A DNA stretch of 64,000 nucleotides from contig NZ_JBKEAE010000124.1 in the NCBI RefSeq assembly GCF_047971885.1, positions 36,701 through 100,700 of the forward strand. The letters run 5' to 3'. The stretch is from Tropicimonas sp047971885. Lineage in GTDB: Bacteria; Pseudomonadota; Alphaproteobacteria; Rhodobacterales; Rhodobacteraceae. The position numbers and the translations under genes are program-made. This document shows positions 8,543 to 17,002 of this stretch, in pieces. A model generated the notes under the pieces. It ran no database searches and was not told the origin of the DNA. It saw only the letters and a list, made by a program, of their open reading frames with translations. Position 1 is the stretch's first letter. Each line of letters starts with the position of its first letter.

Positions 8543-10384
8543 CTACCGGAACATTTGCGTGTGGACGGCGTTCAGCCCGGCCTCGTTGAACCTGATGCCG
8601 GCGGCGGCCAGCGTCGACTGGGTGAAATAGGTCATCAGATCGGAGGCAATGCTCTGGGTCAGTTCGGTTCTCATGACCGTTTCGAGTTGCCCGAGCTGCG
8701 CATTCCCGCCGTCCCGTCCGGCCACGCTGTCAAGCTCCACCAGCAGCACGGTGCCGGGCAGGTCGACGATGCGCGTCTCTTGCGGTTGCATGGCAAAAAC
8801 CGCTTCGAGAACCGGCGCGGGTATGCCGCCCGCCGAAAGGCGGGTCACGTTCGCTGCGGTCCGGACGGTTTCGCCGCCATCGCCAAGCCTGCCGCCCACA
8901 TCGAGCTGCGCCCGTGCGGCCTCGGCCGCCTGATGCGCCATCTCGGCCTGACGCTCCGCCTCCCAGCCGGCGATCGCCGTCTCGCGCACCTCGTCGAGCG
9001 CCTGCTGCCGCGGCGGCACGATCTGATCGAGACGCATGGCGACGATACCGCCGGTGTCGAGCACGACGATTTCGGGGAAATCGCTGTCGGTCAGCGCATC
9101 GGCCGTCTCGCGGAACCTGGCGTTGCCTGCGACCGGGTCGTCCGTGCCGCCCCAGTAATCGACGGTGGCGAGGTCCATGTCGGTCTCGGCGGTCAGATCC
9201 TCGAGCGTGGCGCCGCCGGCAAGGCGGTCGTCGTACTCGCCGATCAGGTCCTCGATCCGTTCGGCCGCTTCCTGCCGGCCGAGTTCGGCGCGCAGTTCCG
9301 GCTCGGCCGCCTCGAAGCTGGTCTCGCTGGCGACGAGAATGCCGTTCATCCGGTAGAGCGCCGGCCCGAGATCGGAGGGGTAGGGGCCGACAACGCCCGG
9401 CTCCGCCAGACCGAAGACGGCATCGGCGGCCTGTCCCAGATCGGTGCGGGTCGCCTCGCCCATGTCGATATCGTCGAGCGTCAACTCGCGCGCGGTTACC
9501 AGCGTCTCGAAATCGGTCTCGCCGGCGTCGATCGCCTGCTTGGCCGCCGCCGCCTCCTCTGCCGTGCCGAAAACCAGCCGTTCGACGAGCCGGCGCTCGG
9601 GGACGACGTATCGGTCGGCACGCTCGCTATAGAGCGCGCGCAACGCGTCCTCGGGCAGATCCATGCTGCCTGCCAGCATTTCGGGCGTCAGCACGGCATA
9701 GGTGATGCGCTTCATCTCGGGCAGGGTGAAGATATCCCTGTTCGCCTCGAAATAGGTGGCGAGCTCTTCGTCGGTCGGTGCCGGCACGGCGCCGGTTGCC
9801 GCCGTATCGAAGGCGATCCAGCGGAAGCTGCGCTGCTCGCCCAGCCATTCGGCCATCAGTCCGACTTCCGCCTCGGGAGTGGCGACGCCCTGGGTCACGG
9901 CGACCTGGAGAAGCTGGCGTGTCGCCTCGTCGCGCACGTTGCGTTCGAAATCGCTGACCTTCCAGCCATTGCGGTCGAGCGTGTATTCATAGGCTTCGCG
10001 GTCGAAATTCCCGTCGGGACCGGCGAAGGCGCTGGTCTCCCTGATCCGGCGCGCCACCTCGGCGTCGCCGATGCTGAGCCCGATCCGGTCCGCTTCACCG
10101 TTGAGCGCGGCGGCACCGGCAAGCTGCCCGCGCACCTGCTGCGGGATCCCCTGCGCATCGAGGGTTGCCATCGAAAGGTCGGTTGCTCCCGCCGCTTCCT
10201 GCGCCCGGATCGCCTGGGCAAGCGCCTGATAATAATCCTGTGCGGTGATATCCCGGTCGCCGACCGTCGCAACCGTGCTGCCGCCGCCCGAGAAGTTGCT
10301 GATGCCGAAGCCGCCGAGCCCGGCGACGAGCATGGCAATCAGAACATAGACGAGGATATTGCCGGCTTTCATGTGCTTGCTCAT
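8543..10384 (-). CDS. PpiD-like periplasmic chaperone / SurA-N and PPIC domain protein
   Basis: This 613-residue protein begins MSKHMKAGNILVYVLIAMLVAGLGGFGISNF, a single N-terminal anchor, followed by a SurA-N-like region (TVATVGDRDITAQDYYQAL, about 35-170) with long helical stretches. A parvulin-like part covers about 230-370 and a helical C-terminal domain follows. PpiD proteins are inner-membrane chaperones facing the periplasm that receive newly secreted outer-membrane proteins. The PPIase region is weakly conserved, so chaperone rather than isomerase activity is likely. The start at 10384 is preceded by CTGGAGAAC. trpE follows four bases after the stop. Confidence 0.85.
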   Translation of the reverse strand: MSKHMKAGNILVYVLIAMLVAGLGGFGISNFSGGGSTVATVGDRDITAQDYYQALAQAIRAQEAAGATDLSMATLDAQGIPQQVRGQLAGAAALNGEADRIGLSIGDAEVARRIRETSAFAGPDGNFDREAYEYTLDRNGWKVSDFERNVRDEATRQLLQVAVTQGVATPEAEVGLMAEWLGEQRSFRWIAFDTAATGAVPAPTDEELATYFEANRDIFTLPEMKRITYAVLTPEMLAGSMDLPEDALRALYSERADRYVVPERRLVERLVFGTAEEAAAAKQAIDAGETDFETLVTARELTLDDIDMGEATRTDLGQAADAVFGLAEPGVVGPYPSDLGPALYRMNGILVASETSFEAAEPELRAELGRQEAAERIEDLIGEYDDRLAGGATLEDLTAETDMDLATVDYWGGTDDPVAGNARFRETADALTDSDFPEIVVLDTGGIVAMRLDQIVPPRQQALDEVRETAIAGWEAERQAEMAHQAAEAARAQLDVGGRLGDGGETVRTAANVTRLSAGGIPAPVLEAVFAMQPQETRIVDLPGTVLLVELDSVAGRDGGNAQLGQLETVMRTELTQSIASDLMTYFTQSTLAAAGIRFNEAGLNAVHTQMFR

Positions 10385-10595
10385 CTGCGGCGTTCTCCAG
10401 CAGGAATGGTCGCGCCTGTCTATGCGTCCGGCGGCGGGGAGGCAAGCGCCGAGCGGAACCGGACCGGCAGTTCCGGGAACCGGAGAACGCCCGGTCCGCA
10501 CCATGGCGGGTTCGGGGTTGCCGGCATCGCGTCTCGTGCATGGCCGAAGGTCCGGCAGTCGCCGCGCCCGTCGGCAGGGAAGGGTCCGTTGCGGC

Positions 10596-11102
10596 CTATC
10601 TGTTGCCGCGGTAGGGCTCGACGTATTGCAGCGCCATGTCCCACGGGAAGAAGATCCACGTATCCTGGCTGACCTCGGTGATGAAGGTATCGACCATCGG
10701 GCGGCCCTTGGGCTTGGCGTAGACAGTGGCGAAATGAGCGCGCGGGTAGAGCCGGCGCACCAGTTCCAGCGTCTTGCCGCTGTCGACCAGATCGTCGACC
10801 ACCAGGATGCCCGTGCCGTCGCCCATGGTCGAGGGGTCGGGCGCCTTGAGCACCTGAGCATCCATCTGGTTCTGGTGGTTGTAGGATTTGACCGAGATCG
10901 TATCGACGATGCGGATATCAAGCTCGCGCGCGACGATCATCGCCGGGGCCATGCCGCCGCGGGTGATCGCCACCACGGCCTTCCAGGCGCCGCCCTCCAG
11001 CGGCCCGTGGCCGTCGAGCCGCCATGCCAGCGCCCGGGAATCGCGGTGAATCTGGTCCCAGCTGATGTGGAAACCTTTCTCGTGGGGCAGGCGGTCGGTC
11101 AT
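10596..11102 (-). CDS. gpt: Xanthine-guanine phosphoribosyltransferase
   Basis: The 168-residue purine salvage enzyme converts xanthine or guanine and PRPP to XMP or GMP. The PRPP loop ILVVDDLVDSGKTLELV is near residue 95, ITRGGMAPAMIVAREL is near 45, and the C-terminus reads TWIFFPWDMALQYVEPYR. The start at 11102 (MTDRLPHEKGF) follows AGGAAG; an earlier in-frame ATG lies inside fabI. Only seven bases separate it from the fabI stop, so the two probably share a transcript. Confidence 0.92.
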   Translation of the reverse strand: MTDRLPHEKGFHISWDQIHRDSRALAWRLDGHGPLEGGAWKAVVAITRGGMAPAMIVARELDIRIVDTISVKSYNHQNQMDAQVLKAPDPSTMGDGTGILVVDDLVDSGKTLELVRRLYPRAHFATVYAKPKGRPMVDTFITEVSQDTWIFFPWDMALQYVEPYRGNR

Positions 11103-11109
11103 CGGACGT

Positions 11110-11928
11110 TCACTTCCTGCCGCTGACAACGTCGATATCGGGGGCGTCCACCGCCTTCATGCCGACGGCATGATACCCCGCATCGACGTGGTGGACCTCG
11201 CCGGTGACGCCCGCGCCCATGTCGGACAGCAGGTAGAGCGCCGAGTTGCCCACATCGTGGATCGTCACGTTGCGCCGCAGCGGAGAGTTCAGTTCGTTCC
11301 ACTTGAGGATGTAGCGGAAATCGCCGATCCCCGAGGCGGCGAGCGTCTTGATCGGGCCGGCCGAGATGGCGTTGACCCGGATGCCATCCTTGCCGAGATC
11401 CTCGGCCAGATACCGTACCGAGGCCTCGAGCGCCGCCTTGGCGACGCCCATCACATTGTAATGCGGCATCACCCTTTCGGCACCGAAATAGGAGAGTGTC
11501 AGGCAGGCGCCGCCATTCTTCATCAGCTTTTCCGCCCGTTGCACGACCGAGGTGAAGGAATAGACCGAAATATCCATCGACATGGCGAAATTCGCCCGGC
11601 TGGTATCGACGTAGCGGCCGCGAAGCTCGTTCTTGTCGGAAAAACCGATGGCGTGGACGACGAAATCGAGCCCGCCCCAGGCCTGTTCGATCTGGGTGAA
11701 GAGCGCGTCGACCGAGGCGTCGTCGGTGACGTCGCAATCGGCAAGCTGCGTCACGCCAAGCTGTTCAGCCAGCGGCAGTACACGCTTGCGGAAGGCGTCG
11801 CCCTGATAGGTCAGCGCAAGCTCGGCTCCGGCGTCGGAACAGGCCCTGGCGATCCCCCAGGCGATGGACTTGTCGTTCGCCAGCCCCATGATCAGGCCGC
11901 GCTTGCCGGCCATCAACCCTGTCGTCAT
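11110..11928 (-). CDS. fabI: Enoyl-[acyl-carrier-protein] reductase (NADH)
   Basis: This 272-residue SDR-type enzyme performs the last reduction of fatty-acid elongation. The nucleotide-binding N-terminus GLIMGLANDKSIAWGIA is the FabI variant. Tyr147, Tyr157 and Lys164 (YFGAERVMPHYNVMGVAK) match the FabI active site, and the substrate loop SAGPIKTLAASGI is present. The length is standard. gpt lies seven bases downstream. pdxH is transcribed divergently from about 135 bases away. Confidence 0.96.
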   Translation of the reverse strand: MTTGLMAGKRGLIMGLANDKSIAWGIARACSDAGAELALTYQGDAFRKRVLPLAEQLGVTQLADCDVTDDASVDALFTQIEQAWGGLDFVVHAIGFSDKNELRGRYVDTSRANFAMSMDISVYSFTSVVQRAEKLMKNGGACLTLSYFGAERVMPHYNVMGVAKAALEASVRYLAEDLGKDGIRVNAISAGPIKTLAASGIGDFRYILKWNELNSPLRRNVTIHDVGNSALYLLSDMGAGVTGEVHHVDAGYHAVGMKAVDAPDIDVVSGRK

Positions 11929-12063
11929 CTATTCCTCCGCCGCTGGGAATTGGGTATTCGCGGGTTTAGCCATGCGAAAGCCGCTAGGCAAGGGAGCGCA
12001 GGCGGGTGCCGGACCGGCCCCGGGCGATCGTGTGGCGGTGACATGATGTCGAAGGAGGCGCAG

Positions 12064-12666
12064 ATGACGGACCGCAGCGGGATATTCGCCGGTGACGATC
12101 CTTTCGAGATTTCGCGGCGCTGGCTGGCCGAGGCAGAGGCGGCCGAACCGAACGATCCGAACGCCATCGCCCTTGCCACGGTCGATCCCGACGGGATGCC
12201 GAACGTGCGCATGGTGCTGCTGAAGGAGGTGGAGAACGATGCCTTCGTTTTCTACACCAACTACGGTAGTGCCAAGGCGGTGGAGATCGAGCACGCCGGA
12301 AAGGCCGCGTTCGTCCTGCACTGGAAAAGCCTGCGCCGGCAGATACGGGTCCGCGGCCTGACCGTGCGCGAGGACGGCCCCCAGGCGGATGCCTATTTCG
12401 CCTCGCGGTCGCTCAGGTCGCGTCTCGGGGCCTGGGCGTCGCGCCAGAGCCAGCCGCTCGAATCGCGTGCCGCCCTGATGGGCGAGGCCGCGCGCGCCAC
12501 CGCCCGATTCGGCATGCAGCCCCCGAGGCCGCCGTTCTGGGGGGGATTCCGGCTCCGCCCGGTCGAGATCGAGTTCTGGGCCGACGGGGCGTTTCGTCTG
12601 CATGACCGGTTTCGCTGGCGGACGGACGGACGGGGCGGCTGGGATATCGTGCGGTTGTTTCCATGA
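12064..12666 (+). CDS. pdxH: Pyridoxamine/pyridoxine 5'-phosphate oxidase
   Basis: The 200-residue FMN enzyme makes pyridoxal 5'-phosphate. Its FMN/PLP-binding sequence is typical: NAIALATVDPDGMPNVRMVLLKEV, FVFYTNYGSAKAVEI, AAFVLHWKSLRRQIRVRG, SRLGAWASRQSQPL, and the C-terminal RPVEIEFW...RLHDRFRW...RLFP. AAGGAGG at 12053-12059 places the start at 12064 rather than at the ATGs 18-21 bases upstream. Confidence 0.95.
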   Translation: MTDRSGIFAGDDPFEISRRWLAEAEAAEPNDPNAIALATVDPDGMPNVRMVLLKEVENDAFVFYTNYGSAKAVEIEHAGKAAFVLHWKSLRRQIRVRGLTVREDGPQADAYFASRSLRSRLGAWASRQSQPLESRAALMGEAARATARFGMQPPRPPFWGGFRLRPVEIEFWADGAFRLHDRFRWRTDGRGGWDIVRLFP

Positions 12667-12703
12667 CCATATGAAGGGGAAGAGCGCAAAAAATCCGCTA
12701 TAC

Positions 12704-12719
12704 CTGTCCAATTGGACAG
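12704..12719. promoter_or_regulatory. Perfect 16-base palindrome (operator-like)
   Basis: CTGTCCAATTGGACAG reads the same on both strands. It lies 38 bases after pdxH and about 180 bases before the cold-shock gene. There is no T-run, so it looks more like a binding site for a dimeric regulator than a terminator. Confidence 0.4.
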
Positions 12720-12798
12720 TATAACGGCCTTGATGTCCCGATAACGATCCCTTAACCAATAGGGCTGTAGCTCCTTGGTGTTTGTGCGATGCGTTCTC

Positions 12799-12835
12799 AA
12801 AAATGGACACGTCCCTTGCGGGGCTTTCCATTTTT
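12799..12835. promoter_or_regulatory. Stem-loop in the leader of the cold-shock gene
   Basis: AAAAATGGA (12799-12807) pairs with TCCATTTTT (12827-12835), and an inner CCC/GGG pairing closes a small loop. The A-tract and T-tract flanks would allow a bidirectional terminator. Its position 66 bases before the cold-shock start would equally fit a leader structure in that mRNA. The sequence does not decide between these. Confidence 0.4.
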
Positions 12836-12901
12836 CTGTGTAGTGCTACGCGATGAAACAAGCCTGAATCGATTTCAGGACCTAAATAAGGTGGCCCTTC
12901 G

Positions 12902-13435
12902 GTGACCAGTACTGCGACAGGAAGCGCCCGGCTCGTGAACGGGCGTGTCAAATGGTTCGATCCAGCCAAGGGCTTTGGCTTCGTGGTCGGCAATGAAGGC
13001 GGACCGGACATCCTCCTGCACGCAAATGTCCTGCGCAATTTCGGTCAGTCGTCGGTTGCCGATGGAGCGGCGATCGAGATACTCGCCCAGGAAACGGCGC
13101 GGGGAATGCAGGCTGTCGAGGTCCTCAAGATCGTCCCGCCGGATGACGATGGCGCCACGGCCCATTTCGAGGATGAATCGGGACTGACCCCGGAGCAGAT
13201 CGCAGCGCTTCCGCTCGAACCTTCCCGGGTGAAATGGTTCGACAAGGGCAAGGGATTCGGCTTTGCCAATGTCTTTGGCAAGGGCGAGGATATCTTCATC
13301 CATATCGAGATCCTGCGCCGGTCGGGGCTTGCCGACCTGCAGCCGGGCGAGGCGGTGGGCCTGCGCGTGGTTGTCGGGCGCAGGGGGCGCATGGCGATCG
13401 AGGTTGCCGCGTGGGAACGCGCGCTCACCCATTGA
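12902..13435 (+). CDS. Cold-shock protein with two CSD domains
   Basis: The 177-residue protein carries two cold-shock domains. The first (about 12-78) has VKWFDPAKGFGFV and DILLHANVL. The second (about 108-174) has VKWFDKGKGFGFA and DIFIHIEIL. Both contain RNP1- and RNP2-type RNA-binding strands. An acidic linker (DDDGATAHFEDE) joins them. Translation starts with GTG at 12902 after AAGGTGG. Such double-CSD proteins in alphaproteobacteria are single-strand nucleic-acid chaperones. The 235-base leader holds a palindrome and a stem-loop. Its stop overlaps the DUF192 start. Confidence 0.9.
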   Translation: MTSTATGSARLVNGRVKWFDPAKGFGFVVGNEGGPDILLHANVLRNFGQSSVADGAAIEILAQETARGMQAVEVLKIVPPDDDGATAHFEDESGLTPEQIAALPLEPSRVKWFDKGKGFGFANVFGKGEDIFIHIEILRRSGLADLQPGEAVGLRVVVGRRGRMAIEVAAWERALTH

Positions 13436-13914
13436 AGCCGCTTAACCCGATACGCATCGCGGCGCTGTCCGTCGCGGCGCTGATGCCCGTTGCCGCCGCG
13501 GCGGATTGCCGTGCCGATGCGGTGGATCTGCGGGGCGACTGGGGCTCTGCCCGGTTTTCGGTCGAGATCGCCGACGACGAGGCGGAACGCGCGCGCGGGC
13601 TGATGTTCCGCGAAGTGCTGCCACGTTCGTCGGGGATGCTGTTCATCTATCCCCGGCCGCAACCATCCAGTTTCTGGATGAAGAACACGCTCATCCCGCT
13701 CGACATGCTCTTTCTCGGCCCCGACGGTGTGGTGCGGCACGTACATTCGCGCGCGGTTCCCGGCGATCTGACGCCGATCCCCGGCGGCGACGGGATTCTG
13801 GCGGTACTCGAGATCAACGGCGGGCTGGCCGGGGCGATGGGGATTTCCGAAGGCAGCCAGATGCGCCACCCCGCATTCGGCGAAGATGCCGCCTGGCCCT
13901 GCGCTGCGGAATGA
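13432..13914 (+). CDS. DUF192 family secreted protein
   Basis: This 160-residue protein starts at a TTG (13432) that overlaps the cold-shock stop by four bases. No ATG or GTG fits the frame nearby. Residues 1-22 form a signal peptide (basic start, hydrophobic core, AAAAD). The DUF192 core follows: FSVEIADDEAERARGLMFRE, SGMLFIYPRPQPSSFWMKNTLIPLDMLFL and GAMGISEGSQM. The function is unknown. The domain occurs widely as a small extracytoplasmic unit and the coupling to the cold-shock gene is recurrent in this group (from memory). Confidence 0.85.
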   Translation: MKPLNPIRIAALSVAALMPVAAAADCRADAVDLRGDWGSARFSVEIADDEAERARGLMFREVLPRSSGMLFIYPRPQPSSFWMKNTLIPLDMLFLGPDGVVRHVHSRAVPGDLTPIPGGDGILAVLEINGGLAGAMGISEGSQMRHPAFGEDAAWPCAAE

Positions 13915-14000
13915 ACCTGCGGACCGCGCGATCCGTTATTCGGCCGGGGCGCGCGTTGGGGCTTTCCATCGGCGGCGCCAGCGCTTAGGTAGGCCGTCGT

Positions 14001-14077
14001 CGGGGCGTAGCGCAGCCTGGTAGCGCGACGGTTTTGGGTACCGTAGGTCGCAAGTTCGAATCTTGCCGTCCCGACCA
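14001..14077 (+). tRNA. tRNA-Pro (anticodon UGG)
   Basis: A complete 77-base cloverleaf: acceptor CGGGGCG pairs with CGTCCCG, the D arm reads GCGCAGCCTGGTAGCGC, anticodon stem ACGGT/ACCGT encloses loop TTTGGGT with anticodon TGG, and the T arm reads GTTCGAATC. CCA is encoded at 14075-14077. It is not at the edge of the mobile region and I saw no duplicated 3' end nearby. Confidence 0.96.
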
Positions 14078-14104
14078 TCCGGCCGCCGGAAAATACCGGT
14101 ACCC

Positions 14105-14932
14105 TCAGCCCAGAGCCGACATCAGCATGCGGATCGAGGTGATGCCGAGGAATACGGCAAAGGCCCGCTTGATCCAGATCGTGTCGAGACGGTGCGCCAG
14201 CCGTGCCCCGACCGGCGCGAAGCCGACTGTGAAGGGCAGAATGACCGCCGCGCCGATCAGGTTCACGTAACCGAGCGATGCCGGCGGCCGCCCCGGAACG
14301 CCAAGCCCGGAGACGATGAAGCCCAGCGTGGCCGGCACCGCGATCAGGAAGCCGAAAGCCGCTGCCGTGCCCACTGCGCGCCGGATATCGACCGAAAAGG
14401 CGGTAAGCAGCGGCACCGAAAGCGTACCCCCGCCGATCCCCATCAGGGCCGAGAAGGTGCCCGTCGCGAACGAGATCGCCCCGTTCGCCAGCCGGCTTTT
14501 CGGCAGGTGGTCCGATATTACCAGCGCGCGCGGGCTTGCCATGTTGAGCGAGACCAGCAGCGCGATGATCCCGAAGATCAGCTTGAGCCCGCCGGCGTCG
14601 ATATATCTGGCTGCAAGCCCGCCGGTCAGCGCGCCGAGCGCGATCCCCGGCCCCCAGAGGCGCAGCAGCGAAACATCGACCGAACCGCGCCGGTAATGCG
14701 CCCGCGCCGAGGACACCGAGGTGAAGACGATGGTGGCGAGCGAGGTTGCAACCGCCATGTGCATCGACAGTTCGGGGGGAAAATGCGTTGCCGAAAGCAG
14801 CCAGAACAGCGCCGGGACCAGTACGATACCGCCACCGACGCCCAGCAGCCCGGCCAGAATGCCCGCAACGACCGATGTGGTGGCCAGCCCGGCCAGGATC
14901 ATGAGGATTTGCAGCGTCGACAGATCGGTCAT
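14105..14932 (-). CDS. Sulfite exporter TauE/SafE family membrane protein
   Basis: The 275-residue protein is almost wholly hydrophobic, with about eight helices and two repeats of the family hallmark: AGILAGLLGVGGGIVLVPAL near residue 24 and GTFSALMGIGGGTLSVPLL near 160. TauE/SafE members export sulfite, sulfoacetate or other organic anions across the inner membrane; the substrate here is not indicated by neighbours. It lies 49 bases downstream of mobA on the same strand and may follow it in one transcript. Confidence 0.85.
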   Translation of the reverse strand: MTDLSTLQILMILAGLATTSVVAGILAGLLGVGGGIVLVPALFWLLSATHFPPELSMHMAVATSLATIVFTSVSSARAHYRRGSVDVSLLRLWGPGIALGALTGGLAARYIDAGGLKLIFGIIALLVSLNMASPRALVISDHLPKSRLANGAISFATGTFSALMGIGGGTLSVPLLTAFSVDIRRAVGTAAAFGFLIAVPATLGFIVSGLGVPGRPPASLGYVNLIGAAVILPFTVGFAPVGARLAHRLDTIWIKRAFAVFLGITSIRMLMSALG

Positions 14933-14981
14933 GGTGTGCTCGCGCCCTTTCGTTCAGGCGGTTGAGGGGGCCGGGGCGCGA

Positions 14982-15599
14982 TCAGCGCAGGCGAAGCTGC
15001 GCCACTGCCAGATCATCCGGCGTGTTGATATTGAAGAACGGATCGTCGCTTTCGGCGGGGAAGTGGGCGATGATACAGCCCGCGTCGCCCGCCCATTGCC
15101 CCACCCTGCGGGCGCCGCCTGCGATATCGGCCCGCAACCTCGCGCGCAGATCGACAGGCCACAGCCCGAAAAGCGGGTGCCGCATCGGCCCGCGCTCGGG
15201 GTGTCCGGCAGCGGCCAGAACGATGGCCGCGTCCTGCGCCGCGCCGGCAAGGCGCGCCACCAGATCGTGTGGAAAGAACGGCGTGTCCGAGGCCACGGTG
15301 ACGACCCGCTCCGCACCGATCCCCGCTGCCCAGTCCATCGCCGCAAGGATACCGGCAAGCGGGCCGGGACGGCCGGGTACGCTGTCGGCGATCACCGGCA
15401 GGCCGAAGGCGGCGAAGCGCCCCGGATCGCCATTGGCATTCAGCGCCAGCGGGGCGGCCTGCGGGGCGAGCCGGTCGACGACCCGGCCGAGCAGGCTCTG
15501 GCCGCCCAGTTCCATCAGCGCCTTTTCGGGGCCGCCCATACGCCGCGAAAGCCCGCCGGCGACGACGACGGCGGGCAGAACCCGCGCGCTGTCAGTCAC
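14982..15599 (-). CDS. mobA: Molybdenum cofactor guanylyltransferase
   Basis: The product (205 residues from a GTG at 15599) attaches GMP to molybdopterin. The nucleotidyltransferase signature VVVAGGLSRRMGGPEKALMEL is near the N-terminus, followed by VASDTPFFPHDL and a C-terminal NINTPDDLAVAQ. The start is uncertain. An ATG at 15683 would give 28 more residues but lies within 20 bases of the divergent dut start and lacks family similarity, so I prefer the GTG. Confidence 0.85.
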   Translation of the reverse strand: MTDSARVLPAVVVAGGLSRRMGGPEKALMELGGQSLLGRVVDRLAPQAAPLALNANGDPGRFAAFGLPVIADSVPGRPGPLAGILAAMDWAAGIGAERVVTVASDTPFFPHDLVARLAGAAQDAAIVLAAAGHPERGPMRHPLFGLWPVDLRARLRADIAGGARRVGQWAGDAGCIIAHFPAESDDPFFNINTPDDLAVAQLRLR

Positions 15600-15700
15600 G
15601 GGGCACACATGCCGCAGCGGGCAAGGCTTGCGCCCGCCGGCGAAGCTGGCAAAGTGACCCGTCTTCGGGCAAGGTGGCCGCACGGCGGCGGAAACGGGTC

Positions 15701-16153
15701 ATGGCAGGCGAAATCAGGTTCAAGCGGGTCTCGGGCAACAGCGATCTTCCGTTGCCTGCCTATCAGACGCCGGGCGCGGCGGGAATGGACCTGTGCGCCT
15801 TTTTGCCGGATGGCCCGGTGATTTTCGAGCACGGGCAATTCGCGATGATATCGACCGGTTTCTGCGTCGAACTGCCTTCGGGCACCGAGATGCAGATCCG
15901 CCCGCGTTCGGGGCTGGCATTGAAACACGGGCTGATCCTGCCCAACAGCCCCGGCACCGTGGACGAGGATTATCGCGGCTGCGTGATGGTCGGGCTCTAC
16001 ATGCTCGGGCGCGTGCCCTTCACCATCCGCCACGGCGACCGTATCGCGCAGGCGGTGATCGCCGAGGTGCGGCGCTTCCGGGCGGTCGAGGTGGCGGAGA
16101 TGTCGGATACGGTGCGCGGCGCGGGCGGGTTCGGCTCGACCGGAACGCGATGA
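15701..16153 (+). CDS. dut: Deoxyuridine 5'-triphosphate nucleotidohydrolase
   Basis: The 150-residue trimeric dUTPase keeps uracil out of DNA and feeds dTMP synthesis. Family motifs appear in order: GAAGMDLCA, IRPRSGLALKHGL, NSPGTVDEDYRG with the catalytic Asp, RIAQAVI, and the C-terminal P-loop-like GAGGFGSTG. The start MAGEIRFKRV is at 15701. Its stop overlaps the next gene's ATG by four bases. Confidence 0.96.
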   Translation: MAGEIRFKRVSGNSDLPLPAYQTPGAAGMDLCAFLPDGPVIFEHGQFAMISTGFCVELPSGTEMQIRPRSGLALKHGLILPNSPGTVDEDYRGCVMVGLYMLGRVPFTIRHGDRIAQAVIAEVRRFRAVEVAEMSDTVRGAGGFGSTGTR

Positions 16154-16941
16154 CCGGGCGTCGGAACACAGCCCCCGGGGGCAGTTTCACCGCCGGCGAA
16201 CTCGACCGCTACGCCCGCCATATCGTGCTGCGCGAGATCGGCGGGCCGGGGCAGAAGAAGCTGCGCGGCGCGCGGGTGCTGGTTGTCGGCGCGGGGGGGC
16301 TGGGTTCGCCGGCGCTGCTTTATCTCGCCGCAGCCGGCGTCGGCACCATCGGCGTGATCGACGCGGACACGGTCGACAATTCCAACCTGCAACGGCAGGT
16401 TATCCACCGCCACGACACCATCGGCATGCCCAAGGCCGTATCGGCCCGCGCCGCGATGCTGGCGCAGAACCCGCATGTCGCGGTTCAGGCGCATCAGGGC
16501 CGGCTCGATCCGGTCAACGCCGCCGGCATTTTCGCCCGATACGATCTGGTGCTCGACGGGACAGACAATTTCGACACCCGCTATCTGACCAATCGCACCG
16601 CGGTCGCGGCGGGGATTGCACTGGTTTCCGGCGCGCTGAGCCAGTGGGAGGGGCAGGTCAGCGTTTTCGACCCGGCGCGCGGCGGCCCCTGCTATCAGTG
16701 CGTTTTCCCCCAGGCGCCGGCGCCCGGCCTTGCGCCCTCGTGCGCGGCGGCGGGGGTGCTGGGGCCGTTGCCGGGCGTCATCGGCACGATGATGGCGGTC
16801 GAGACGGTGAAGCTGATCACCGGAGCGGGCGAGCCCCTGCGCGGGCGGATGCTGATCTACGACGCGCTCTACGGCGAGACCCGCCGGATCGCGCTGTCGA
16901 AGCGGCCCGACTGCCCGATCTGCGGCGCCGGGTCCGCCTAG
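16150..16941 (+). CDS. moeB: ThiF/MoeB/HesA-family E1-like adenylyltransferase
   Basis: The 263-residue enzyme adenylates the C-terminal Gly-Gly of a ubiquitin-like sulfur carrier (MoaD or ThiS). Seen: RYARHIVLREIGGPGQKKL, the nucleotide loop VVGAGGLGSPALLYLAAAGVG, DADTVDNSNLQRQVIH with the catalytic Arg/Asp, DGTDNFDTRYLTN, a CYQC pair at the middle and CPIC near the end forming the zinc site. MoeB is likely given the nearby mobA, but ThiF cannot be excluded. It overlaps dut by four bases. Confidence 0.85.
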   Translation: MTGRRNTAPGGSFTAGELDRYARHIVLREIGGPGQKKLRGARVLVVGAGGLGSPALLYLAAAGVGTIGVIDADTVDNSNLQRQVIHRHDTIGMPKAVSARAAMLAQNPHVAVQAHQGRLDPVNAAGIFARYDLVLDGTDNFDTRYLTNRTAVAAGIALVSGALSQWEGQVSVFDPARGGPCYQCVFPQAPAPGLAPSCAAAGVLGPLPGVIGTMMAVETVKLITGAGEPLRGRMLIYDALYGETRRIALSKRPDCPICGAGSA

Positions 16942-17002
16942 CGCGGCTGGACAGTCGCCTGCGTGGCGGCATACTGCAAAGCGATCAACAGGGAGAACCC
17001 CC

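Noticed and set aside
8555..10672. A 705-codon plus-strand open frame opposite ppiD
   Set aside because: Antisense shadow of a convincing PpiD-like gene; no motif, no ribosome site.
14001..14077. tRNA-Pro as an integration site
   Set aside because: No integrase, no duplicated 3' end and no change of gene content on either side; the mobile region lies more than 30 kb away.
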